From positions 2,602,501 through 2,666,500 of the forward strand of contig NC_090698.1 of the NCBI RefSeq assembly GCF_040954835.1: a stretch of DNA of 64,000 nucleotides. The letters are read 5' to 3'. The DNA is from Lepisosteus oculatus (Eukaryota > Chordata > Actinopteri > Semionotiformes > Lepisosteidae). The notes under the pieces are model-generated. The model had not been told where the DNA came from, made no database searches, and saw nothing but the letters and a program-made list of their open reading frames with translations. How positions within the stretch are numbered: the stretch's first letter is position 1; every line of letters begins with the position of its first letter. The translations under genes and the position numbers were made by a program. Positions 54,830-64,000 of the stretch are shown here, piece after piece.

Positions 54830-57800
54830 GCAGAATGTATCTGGTTTTGAACTTTTACCTGTATAGCATAGTCAACATCTTTGGCTTCTTCTTTTGCTTG
54901 CCTGCATTTCCTGGAAGATGAAAGTGATGTCACCGCAAACACTCCAGCCTTTTTCGGAAGGACTTTCGGAAGTGCGGGTGCCTGTCTGCATTGACTTGGC
55001 GACTTCGCTGTGCCCAACTCGCCATCCTCCACACAGATGAAGTGTCAGCTTCCTGCAGACGTCATCACACACACACCGCCCTTTCGGAAAGCGAGAGGCT
55101 GGAGGTTAATTGGAACTAATCCCGGCTGGGAGGTGATAATTGGAGTGGTGCTGTGCGTGGCAGAGGAGGGGGTGGTGGATATTAACCTTGACCCAGAAGT
55201 TCCCACAAGGCCCGGCCCAGCCTGACATCCTAAACACCTTTGGCGAGTGCAACCCGCAATTAAAGCTGCTGGTGACACCCAGAATAGCTCTGATCCCCTG
55301 GAATTCCAATCAGGGCTGACACAGGCTGGTGGAACCTGATATCGAACAAAGAATACAATGCAAAGCACAAAAAGGAGTGGACACAAGCACAGCAGCAGGT
55401 GCTATGTTCCTCTTGTGCCTCATGCAGGGCCTGATGCAGATGATCAGACAAAAGCTGGGTGTTTCAGTTCAGTTGGTTTGTCACATGCACAAGTGCAATG
55501 AAATGCTTATTTGCAAAGCAGACTGGGATACAAAGAGTCCACAACACAAAACAGACCAGACAAAGACGTTCAGACGAGGAGCAACATCGCCGCTCTCCAG
55601 TACCATGTTTCAGCTCCTCCATGCTTTGGCCACACCAGTGGGAAAAGTGGGGCCCTTTTCTGAGGGTGTGGTGGGGGTGTTGATTTGACAATGACAGGAT
55701 GCAGAGAGCAGCTGCGCTGTGCAGAGAGTCTGATCACATCGGCCGACCTCAGCAGTGAGAACCGAGACCACAGGAACTCGTGTGCAACTGGCAGCAGTGC
55801 CGCGCCACAAGACAGCACGAGGACAGGCACCGAGACACAGAGCGACCAAGCTGAACAAGAACGGAAGCTGTCGTCTCGAACTGAAACATCTTGAGAGCTG
55901 TCCTTTCTTTTTCCCGGCACCCTGTCTTGAGCACCTGTTCCCTAACTATTCCGTTGAGCCAGAATACCTCCGGAGCTCGGACCCAAGGCCCTGTCGAACC
56001 CCCTGCTCCGGCTTCACGGTGGGATAATGGGTTTTGAATGGGCCCCTACGTCCAGAGCAGCCATGCATGGTGTGAGCATGAAAGGCTGAGGGCAGAGGCT
56101 GAGCACAGGGTCTAAAAAAAGTTAGCAATCTGTGAGCCTGCCACCCCCACAGTCACCACTGAACACCCCCAAACCTCAACACACACACACACACACACAC
56201 TCTCTGCGACTCTCATGCTCGTCTGGAAAGGCCTCGGGTCTTTTTTTTTTCCCAAACACTGAGCAAACCAGTTCCTCCTTTCTCCTCTGACCGGGGCCTC
56301 CTCTCCTGCGGCTGTGGTTTGTGCCCCAGCAGTGGTCAGCCCTGCTGGAGTGTTTCACAGCCTCACCCCCCGGCTCGTTCTATAAGCAGGCCCCGTGTGT
56401 CCAGTTGCGTCCAGAGCCCTTCCCCCGCCGCTGGCCGCTGGCCGCTGGCCGGTGCCCTTGTCCCTGACCTGCTTGTGAACTCTCCCGCACTCACCTGTCC
56501 CCTTGACGGCCCCCCGCCCCCGCCCCCGCCCCCTGACCCGCGCGGCCGTGCTGAGCTGGAGGTCAGCGACCCCGACAAGTCTCCTCCGCTCCGGGGGCCG
56601 GCCAGGACACAAAGGCCGGCGGAGAGAATGGAGCCCTTGCCCTTTGTCTCGTCTCCGCCGCGCTCCAGAGGGGAGCGGTCACCTCGCGGGCCCCCCCCCG
56701 CGCACGCACACCACCGCCTAATTAGTCCCACGGCTCCCTGGGGGCTCCTTTTAATTAGTGTCCGGGCTTTTCAAGAGCCCTTCGCAACGCAGTAAGGGGA
56801 TCTGTTAACAAGCCCTTGCTGACCGGTCAGCTGACAGGCACACACTGCCGAACCCCACGGCCATTGTTGGCTTCCTTTCAGCCCGCTCGTCAGCCTCCTG
56901 CGGATGCTTCCCGTCTTTTCAGTGCGATATTCCTCATCAGGCCTGAGGCCCAGGGCGGTGCAGGACGCCTTGCCCGTCTGCGTGTGGAGCCGCTGGCCAT
57001 GTGGCTTCGGTAGCGCCCGTTGAAGGACGTTAGCTGGCGCCCTCAGTGACGCTGCTGCCTCATTGCCCAGTGCAGTCTGGAATTTGCCCGTCGGCATGAC
57101 GACAAACGCATTTTCCCAGGCACTTGCACCCGTCCCTGAAGAAGCGAGGTGAAGGTGCTGGGAGTCCCCAGCTCTGAGAGGAGGTTACAGCTGCTGCCTC
57201 CATCACGTAATAGTGGGAATTCATTCCCTGCTTTCATACAACGCCCTTCAACCCCAACCGCAGAAGAGGGGACCCACGCCCCCCCCCACCTGGGTGTCGC
57301 GCAGCAGCGCGAGGGCAGGGGAGAGAGACTGCTGCAGCAGCTGATTTAAGGGGGACCTTTAGGGAGATCAGACTGTGTGGCCCCAAGGGGGACTTAACCC
57401 TCATACTGGGGTGAACGGCTGTACTCTTACAGACCGCTCCCCAGGATCTGGAATGACCAAGCAGCCAGGTCCAGTCAAGGTCAACACCAATGCTGGAGAA
57501 GGTTCCAGTCCTGCGTGTCTCTGACCTCCAGTTTTGCACAGTACAAGGCTGAGGTGAGGCAGCCAGGTGGGGAAGAGCAGCAGCAGATCCTGCAGGCTGA
57601 TACGCGTCCTCTCTGTTTGTTTGACAGGACAGGGGTTTGAGTTCTGACTCAGCCGGTAGGACCTGTTTTTGGATGCACGGTGTCGTCCGTTTGATGACTC
57701 TTTCCTGGCGATTATGCAGCCAGCTCTTCCCCTTCCTCACATCCCTCTGCTGTGCTCTGTGGTTTTCAGCGTGTCGTGCTGTCGGGGCAAAAGAATAATG

Positions 57801-58250
57801 TAGCACTCTTGCCGGACACTTGAGCTATGCGCCCGCAAGGCAGTCTGGGAACAGCTGTCAAGGGACTGGACTAGTGGTCAGTGCGCTGACCTGGGGCTGA
57901 CATTGCAGTGTAAATAGTCGTAGTGCGTTACTGAGTAACCCTTGTAAATAGTTGCTGGTGTTTATTACTTTCCCCTTATGTCTCTGTTACCCACCATATC
58001 CCATCCTAATTGTTCCCCTAAGTGTGAAAGCCCCATTGTTTTGGAGTTCCAAATCTCTGACTGTTAAATCTGATGGGCAGAAGTTCAATAAATGTGGTGC
58101 CTGTGCGTCAAAGGCGTGTGCTTCATTCTGTGCAAACCCTCCGGTCATTACATTAACTTGCCCGGGTTTGCTCGTCCCATGACTTTGCCACAAGACTCCT
58201 CACGATAAGGAATGAAAGCAAAAACATTAGAACCAGCTGTAGGACATGAT
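54830..58250. other. Intergenic region, unique and repeat DNA
   Basis: About 55070-55350 is unique with ggttaattggaactaatccc, gtgataattgg, ccgcaattaaagctg and tatcgaacaaag. About 55455-55700 carries a dispersed repeat (gtttgtcacatgcacaagtg caatgaaatgctta in two pieces). A (CA)n run is at 56180-56200. About 56500-56780 is GC-rich with two TAATTAG words (56719-56725, 56752-56758). No coding gene is supported in these 3.4 kb. Confidence 0.5.
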
Positions 58251-58258
58251 TTAAACTA

Positions 58259-58376
58259 GTTCAGGTGGGGAGCTGCGTCAGCATGCGTAAGCTACAAAGA
58301 AACAAGAGGTTTATTCCGTGCTGAAAAGAGAAGAAAGAAAACAACATTTTGGCTGTGGAGCCTTCTTCGGGTGTAA
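58259..58376. mobile_element. Foldback repeat, copy D, 3'-truncated, with 8-bp target-site duplication
   Basis: Flanked by ttaaacta at 58251-58258 and 58377-58384. It keeps the left end (gttcaggtggggagctgcgt) and left arm, then ends in the central part ggctgtggagccttcttcgg, so one whole arm is missing. Confidence 0.8.
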
Positions 58377-58384
58377 TTAAACTA

Positions 58385-59516
58385 TTACAAGCTACAGTAT
58401 AAGAGGGTTTTACAATGGGTTTGTAAGTGCTGACTGGCTTGCAGGATCTGGGAGATCAGTCCACAGTCTTGGAGAAACAGAACAGGAAGCACAATCTCCC
58501 AGGATATCCCCGGATCCAGAGACTAATTCTGGAATCTGAGAGCAGGCCAGAGCCCCAGAGCCTGCAGACAACACGCAGGTGAGCAGGAGGTTAACAGTCA
58601 CAGACGTAGTCAGGAGCCAGACTGTTCGAGCCTTTCAGAGAGAGCAGCAGTGGGCTGGGTCCTGTTCTGAAATCCCCAGGAGAGACGTGCCGAGACAGGA
58701 GAGGGGAGTTCATGCATCTTGGCTTTAGTCGAGACCCGTGCAGGTGAGGCCCGGACATGCTGCAGCTTGTTTTTAGAACAGGTTTGCACACTCCAGTAAG
58801 CACCACCTTGCAAGAGTCAAGCCTGGAAAAGACGAATGCCAGCGTATCAATGATTGTATTGCAATTAAACGGATAGAAAAATGCGTGAGATGTTTTCTTT
58901 ATTTATTGTGCTCGGTGACCGATTTGTTTCTGCAATCTCTTCGGGGGATTTTATTTAACGTGGAAGTCATGAGTACCTTATTTTCTGTCCACAGTGGTAG
59001 AAACCTAGTGACATCTAGCGGCGATATCCTATAACTACAGCCTCACAGCGATCAGCGAGAACTTGAGATCAAATGTCAATTTATATAAATACCGCATGTA
59101 AAATTCCCTTATTTGTTTAAAGGGTTTGACTTTATGGGTTTATATTTGAGCACATGACGCGCCTTTGAACACACCGCGAACCGACTCGCTTACCTAATTA
59201 AAGACAAACATAAGACAATTATATTAACGAGGCGGGCGGCTTCTCTTCACGTTCACGTCCTGAACGAAGCGCTGACGGTTCATCTGTGCTCGTAGTCTCT
59301 GCTGAGCCCTGGGCCTCGTTTCGCTTTCTGTAACCCGATCCTGACCCGGTGTCTCTTCGCGCTTTGTCTGCACCACGTGGTGCACGAGAGAGGATTATCT
59401 CTGCCTACAATCTCCACGTAGGCTGCTCCACAGACGGAACTGCAGCGAATAACATTTTAACGATTTGGTATGAGACGTCCTCGTCTAAAACGCAGAGTCT
59501 CGGTGCTGTCAGCCTC
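58385..59516. other. Intergenic spacer
   Basis: No gene seen. A 16-base perfect palindrome containing an E-box lies at 59369-59384. The stretch 58860-59230 is AT-rich and unique. Confidence 0.5.
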
Positions 59517-59650
59517 TCTGAAGCAGGAACAGGTGAAGGTTTGTTCCACGCTGAAAGGAAGAGAAAAGAGACGCAACGTTCCGGCTGTGGAGGCGTTCAG
59601 GTGTGAAGAAACGTGCAGTGGAATAAACCTGCACCCTGGTTCTCCAGTTA
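59517..59650. mobile_element. Foldback repeat, copy E, next to the Tc1 insertion
   Basis: gaagcaggaacaggtgaagg leads to ttgttccacgctgaaagg, then gcaacgttccggctgtggag and cagtggaataaacct. It is more diverged than copies B-D. The Tc1 element starts within or directly beside its right end. Confidence 0.7.
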
Positions 59651-59654
59651 GATA

Positions 59655-61319
59655 CAGTGGGTATAGAAAGCCACCACCCCCTTTCGAAACGTTCACCTCT
59701 TGTTGGCCTAAAGCCCACAAAGAAGACACACAAAATTAGACTTTTTCCAGTTTTCTTTACAAATTAAACCTTGCCACATCCACATGAAAAAAGAAAGCAA
59801 AATGTCTTGAAAAAAGTAAAATAACTGGTCCGTATAAGAGAACACCCCCCTGATTTAACCTTAATTTTGTGATTTGTGTTTTTGTGATTCCTGTGATTTT
59901 TGTGGGCTTGCAGAAAATACATTTCATTGCCAGAAACTACTGCTGCTGCACACTGTGTTGTTGTGCATTTGATTTGATGTAATACTTGATGGAAACACTT
60001 TGTTCTTGAATTACAGCCTTGAGCCTGTTTGGATACATCTCAACCAACTTGGCACACCTAGACAGGGGAATATTTTCCCATTCCTCCTTACAGAATTGTT
60101 CAGGCTCAGTCAAACTGTGTGGTGACCATTGATGGACTGCCCTCTTCAAGTCATTCCAAAGATTCTCACTGGGATTGAGGTCAGGGTTCTGACTAGGCCA
60201 TTCAAGAACATTCATCTTCCTGTCCTTCAGTCACTGTACAGTTGCTTTGGTGGTGTGCTTTGGGTCACTATCATGGTGAACCATCTTCCCCTCTTCAACT
60301 TCCTGGCTGAGGGCTGCAGGTTTTCAAGAATTTGCCTGTATTTTGCACAATCCATCTTCCCTGTTCTCCTGACAAGTGCCCCAGTCCCAGCGAAAGAGAA
60401 ACAGCACCACAACAGGATGCTGCCACCAGCATGCTTCACTGGAGGAATGGTGTTCTCTGGATAATAACACATATTGGGTTTCACCTGACATACCGTTTTG
60501 CATTCCAGCCAAAAAATGTGATTTTGGTCAAAAAACTGACCACAACATCTTTAAGGTGCTTTTTAGCAAAACATAAGTGAGACTTAATGTGGCTTTTTTT
60601 TTAAGGAGTGACTTCTTTCTTGCCACCCTCCCATACAGGCCAGATTTGTGGAGCGCTTGTGATACCGTTGTCACATGCGGACAATGACCAGTCTTTGCCA
60701 TAAAGGCCTGTAGCTCATTCAAAGTTGCCATCAGCCTCCTGGTAGCCTCTCTGATCAGTCTCCTTCTTGCTCAGTCATCAGGTTTGGAGGATCAGCCTGA
60801 TCTAAGCAAGGTCTGGATGGTGCCACACGCCTTCCACTTCTTAATGATGGTCTTGACTGTGCTCCATGGGTACTGAAAGCCTTTGAAATCTTTTTATACC
60901 CATCTCCTGACTTGTGCCTTTCCACAACTTTATCTCAAAGCTCTTTTGAGCACATCTTTCCATCCATAGTGGATTCTTTGCTTTGAAATGCACTTCCAAA
61001 CAGTGGAATTTGCTAGAAACAGCTGCTTTTATTCTGAACCAATCACAATCACCACAACTGATCACAGGTGGGAGCCAGTTAGTTTGCTGTGTGATCTGTA
61101 AGGTGATTGGTTATACCTGAGCAAGTTTACAAATGCAATTGTGAGGGGGGTGTTCACTTATCCAAATAAGGTATTTCACTGTTGTAATATTAATTAATTT
61201 TCAGAATGTTTTAGAATTGTATTTTCACTTGGCTAATGCTAATTTGTTTTTATTTTCAGAGTGTCATACAACAAAAGGTACACATTTTGAAAGGGGATGG
61301 TGACTTTCTGTACCCACTG
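59655..61319 (-). mobile_element. Tc1/mariner-type DNA transposon (1665 bp, inactive)
   Basis: The terminal inverted repeats cagtgggtatagaaag (59655-59670) and ctttctgtacccactg (61304-61319) match with one difference. They are flanked by the TA target duplication (59653-59654 and 61320-61321). The length is that of Tc1 elements of fish. The transposase is on the minus strand and broken. Confidence 0.93.
59937..61065 (-). pseudogene. Degenerate Tc1 transposase
   Basis: The minus strand shows separate frame pieces in the expected order. They are an N-terminal helix-turn-helix remnant (60841-61065), LHKSGLYGRVARKKSLLKK (60528-60731), the catalytic-core segment [10 protein letters not shown] and RTGKMD (60227-60484), and the end with NPDLNPSENLW, which carries the last acidic DDE residue (59937-60215). 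Frameshifts and stops separate the pieces, so no active enzyme is made. Confidence 0.9.
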
Positions 61320-61329
61320 TATATGACGA

Positions 61330-61900
61330 GCTCTTGCACATCAAATCAGCCTCGACCGTTTTAACTTTGCTGTGACTGAAGCATGTATGTGTAAATGTAG
61401 GGCTCGTTGGTGGTTAACACCCTGTCACATTACCGTTAACCTAGCCACCAGCTGAACCAGAGAACTCCACACAACTCAAAAACACTTCAGACTGCTCAAC
61501 TGAACAAAACACAAACAGGACGGCGCCTTTTTCACAATATGGTGTCCCCATAAAAGTGATAATGCATCATCAGGCCCGGTGGCGTTTGCACTGAGGGTTG
61601 TAGGGGTCTGGTACAAACTGCTCAGTGACAGCCGAAAGGCTGTTTTTTCACTATAACTTTGGACGAGATCTCCGGATCCATTAGGTACAATCAAACGCAC
61701 TACACGGCAGAATGGCCCGTCTCCTGTAAGCGTCGTCAAGATCTGGTGTACTGAAATGGTGAAGTTCTCGATTTTCACCCGCCTGCCTTTTTCCTAAATT
61801 GGTACGAGCTAAAGGAAAATGTAAATTTCTGTCATAATCGATTTACAGCTGATCCGATTATGTTGTCTTAACATTAAGTATCGCATCCTGAGAAAGCAGC
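61330..61900. other. Spacer with a dispersed repeat upstream of the calpain gene
   Basis: About 61545-61740 holds a decayed copy of a dispersed repeat (gtttgcactgagggttgtag, ggcagaatggcccgtctcct) also seen near 31140 and 41380. No gene is seen. Confidence 0.5.
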
Positions 61901-62279
61901 GTGGTGGTACATATTTAACGCGCAGCCGCTACGCAATTGACATTAGTTCACTGCACCGTGAGGTACTGTACTCGCTGCGGTTAAAGGAGGAGAACTTGCA
62001 CCTCGAGAAACTCACACCGAGGTCCCCTTTCGGGCGGAGACCTCCCTGCCCGGCGCTGATCGTAGCCTCCGCTGACAGGTGGCCGGGGGCGCTAGGCGGG
62101 ACCCTCCCAGCCGGACTCTCCGAGGCGTGTTTAAAAACCCCAGCGCCTCCAGACAGGAGCCCAGCTCTCCAAGAAGCCGAGTTCCGTCCCGTCCCGTCCT
62201 GTACCGTACCGTTCCGTACAGTGCCTGCCTAGATTTTAAGGAAACAACAGCAAACGCCGCCAACAGTCCGGGCCGAGAG
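61900..62279 (+). promoter_or_regulatory. Promoter and 5' UTR of the calpain gene
   Basis: A GC-rich start region with a TATA-like word ttaaaaa at 62131-62137 (in gtgtttaaaaacccc). That would place transcription start near 62160, 120 bases before the ATG. The presumed leader contains a short pentanucleotide repeat (ccgtcccgtcctgtaccgta ccgttccgta in two pieces, about 62187-62220). Confidence 0.5.
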
Positions 62280-63582
62280 ATGTCGAGCGCCGGGCCAGCA
62301 GTCGGTTCCCGGAGCAATCCGGCGAAGTTTAAGAACCAGGAGTTCGCGAGCCTGCGCGCCCAGTGCCTGCGGTCCGGCTCGCTGTTCGAGGACCCGGAGT
62401 TCCCGGCTCAGCAGGACTCTCTGGGGCTGCCCTCGGACCCGGACCCGGCCAAAGCCGTCGTGTGGCGTCGACCCAAGGTACCGCGCTTCGTGCCCGCTAC
62501 GCCGGTCGGATTCTATTGATTAATATATATAAAGTAACTTTAAATATTCCAGTTCATAGCCTGCCTTCCTTTTCAGCTTCCCACTGAACGTGTTGTTTTC
62601 GTTGTTGATTCTTCTCAAAACCAGTATATTACAAATGTTATATTCATTTGAGTTTCCGCGTTGTGTAGCGCGGCTGAAGTTAAATGAAAGCCAGTGTATA
62701 TACAGCACATTTTTATTAGTATCTATTTTTGACCAGACCTGTCTCGGAGTATGATAAGAATGGCATGTTTCCATTCCAATTAAAATACAAAAATAGGACG
62801 AGGAAGGAAAAAAACAGAGAGTGGCTACCCTCCTTCTGAAGGGGACAGGTCAGGGGAGTTTATGTGAGCTCTGCTGAAGCATTGCCTGTGATCCAGATAA
62901 CCTCCACATTGTTTGATTTACAGCTCTCCAGCATAAGATGACAAGAACTCCAGCACTTGATTATTGCTTAAAAATTAATCAATAGAACCACAAGAATATA
63001 AGACAGTTCACACTCTAGAAAAAAGTCTTTCTGCGCATCTAGGTTGTTTGGTTGCTAGTGGATCTTGTCTTCAAGAACATGGCAGGGTAGCTTGTCCCAG
63101 ACCCCCACAACCCTTTGTGTACAGAAGTGCCTCCAGGTCTTGGTTATGGTTGGTGCTTCCTGTCAGCGCAGGATGGGTGCCCCTGCTATCGCAGCGAACG
63201 CTGTGGAATATTCAGTGCTCTTCTCCTCCATGTCAGTTCTGCCCAGCATCAGTGACACAAGCCAGAACAGAAACAAGATCAGCAGAGAAGGATATGAGAG
63301 CAGAAATGAGGAAAATGCGTCTTGCTGGCCAGCCAACAAGACTGTTCTAATTACCTGCACCTCGGTTCCTCGTCTGTCTTCATATCTCTGTCCTGCTCCG
63401 AGAGTCTCAATGCTACTTTTTTGCAAAGGATCCGAGACCTCACTGACGGGGTTTGAGATTCATTGATCCTGCACTTAAAACAAAAAAAAAACTCCCTAAT
63501 TTTCTCTTTCAGGAGATCAGCAAGGAGCCCAAGTTTATCGAGGGCACAGCAAGTACCACCGACATCTGCCAAGGACAGCTGG
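62280..63582 (+). CDS. Classical calpain, first two coding exons (continues beyond the window)
   Basis: Calcium-dependent cysteine protease, cytosolic. Exons 62280-62477 (66 codons) and 63513-63582 (70 nt, the usual second-exon length of vertebrate calpains); the latter ends in phase 1 at cagctgg|gtagg. Residues 1-66 carry the N-terminal anchor and start of the protease core (FKNQEFASLRAQCLRSGSLF, DPEFPAQQDSLGLPSD, VVWRRPK). Exon 2 gives EISKEPKFIEG and TDICQGQLG, just before the catalytic-cysteine motif GDCW, which must be in exon 3 outside the window. The start ATG at 62280 gives the usual N-terminal length. The presence of CAPN12 on human 19q13 makes a capn12-like gene possible, but paralogue identity is not resolved. 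Confidence 0.92.
62478..63512 (+). other. Calpain intron 1
   Basis: 1.03 kb. A dispersed repeat at about 63000-63160 (gtagcttgtcccagaccccc acaaccctttgtgtacagaa in two pieces) is of the family at 15890-16130. No other exon or RNA gene is recognised. Confidence 0.6.
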
Positions 63583-64000
63583 GTAGGAGCTGCTGCACCG
63601 GCAGTGCTTCTCGAGAAGGCAGTTAAAATAAAATGGGACTCCGGAGCTCCGATAAGTTGGGGGGCGCTGTTTTCAGCAGCCCCTCGTTCGCTATGCGGGC
63701 AGGGGCTCTGTGGCTGCACCCCGAGCAGATGTTTCTGTTTACTGGAGCCGTGTGAGTGTTCTGCAGGGCTGTTGCGCAACCTGAGTGCCAGAGAGGAAAG
63801 GAATTTACAGCCAGGAGCACGGGGGCACCACCCCCCGCCTTTCGCCTCTATCCCAAACTAAAACACATGCAGGCACGCACAGGCAGCAGCTGGACAAAAC
63901 CTGCCAGCTCACACAGTATCTGAGCTGCTCCCATTCCTCACCACGTCCCGGTCCAACTCCCTTTTTGAGGTTACTCTGCTGCGGTCACCGCAGACAGACC
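63583..64000 (+). other. Start of calpain intron 2
   Basis: 418 bases of intron up to the window edge. Nothing is recognised in it, and exon 3 has not started by 64000. Confidence 0.6.

Noticed and set aside
54254-55032. Repeated-peptide frames on both strands (SSSLTVWGTPFRLKRL and its partner)
   Set aside because: Produced by a 51-bp tandem repeat that is a multiple of three; no start context, splice pattern or family.
50000-62000. A gemin7 gene, expected next to znf296 from mammalian gene order
   Set aside because: No frame with the gemin7 Sm-like fold sequence was found on either strand.
1-64000. tRNA, rRNA, microRNA genes or CRISPR arrays
   Set aside because: None was recognised; the direct-repeat arrays are eukaryotic minisatellites without unique spacers.

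Overview
The window reads as nuclear DNA of a ray-finned fish. Genes are split into many small exons with GT/AG borders, introns are rich in minisatellites, and there are remnants of a Tc1/mariner transposon, an L2-type LINE and several fish-style dispersed repeats. A non-teleost lineage such as gar, bowfin or sturgeon is a guess from repeat style and cannot be proven here. All four protein genes run on the + strand.

Region 1 (1 to about 16600) is the 3' two thirds of a Jagged/Serrate-type Notch ligand. The exons encode the DSL domain, nine EGF repeats plus the first cysteines of a tenth, a transmembrane helix and a short tail. Exon lengths (252, 61, 131, 120, 114, 114, 114, 47, 174) follow the Jagged pattern, but the gene jumps from EGF9/10 straight to the membrane. 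EGF10-16 and the cysteine-rich vWC-like region of JAG1/JAG2 are missing. The intron at the deletion point is almost wholly an 84-bp higher-order minisatellite.

Region 2 (about 19300 to 36170) is a complete clasrp gene (CLK4-associating SR-rich splicing factor; 20 coding exons, 644 aa predicted). Region 3 (about 37700 to 52000) is a complete znf296 gene, the third member of the BCL11A/BCL11B/ZNF296 zinc-finger family (3 coding exons, 530 aa predicted). Region 4 (52000 to 61900) is a gene desert with candidate homeodomain-rich regulatory sequence, a 51-bp minisatellite, a foldback repeat and a 1.66-kb Tc1 element. Region 5 (61900 to 64000) holds the promoter and first two coding exons of a classical calpain, which continues past the window.

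clasrp next to znf296 matches human 19q13.32. JAG2 and BCL11B are both on human 14q32, so a Jagged-like gene linked to znf296 suggests a 2R-paralogon Jagged gene that is absent from mammals. The main points for a second look are this short Jagged gene, the foldback repeat with a hammerhead-like core and 8-13 bp target duplications, three Pumilio sites in the distal Jagged 3' region, and paired conserved-looking AT-rich modules around znf296.
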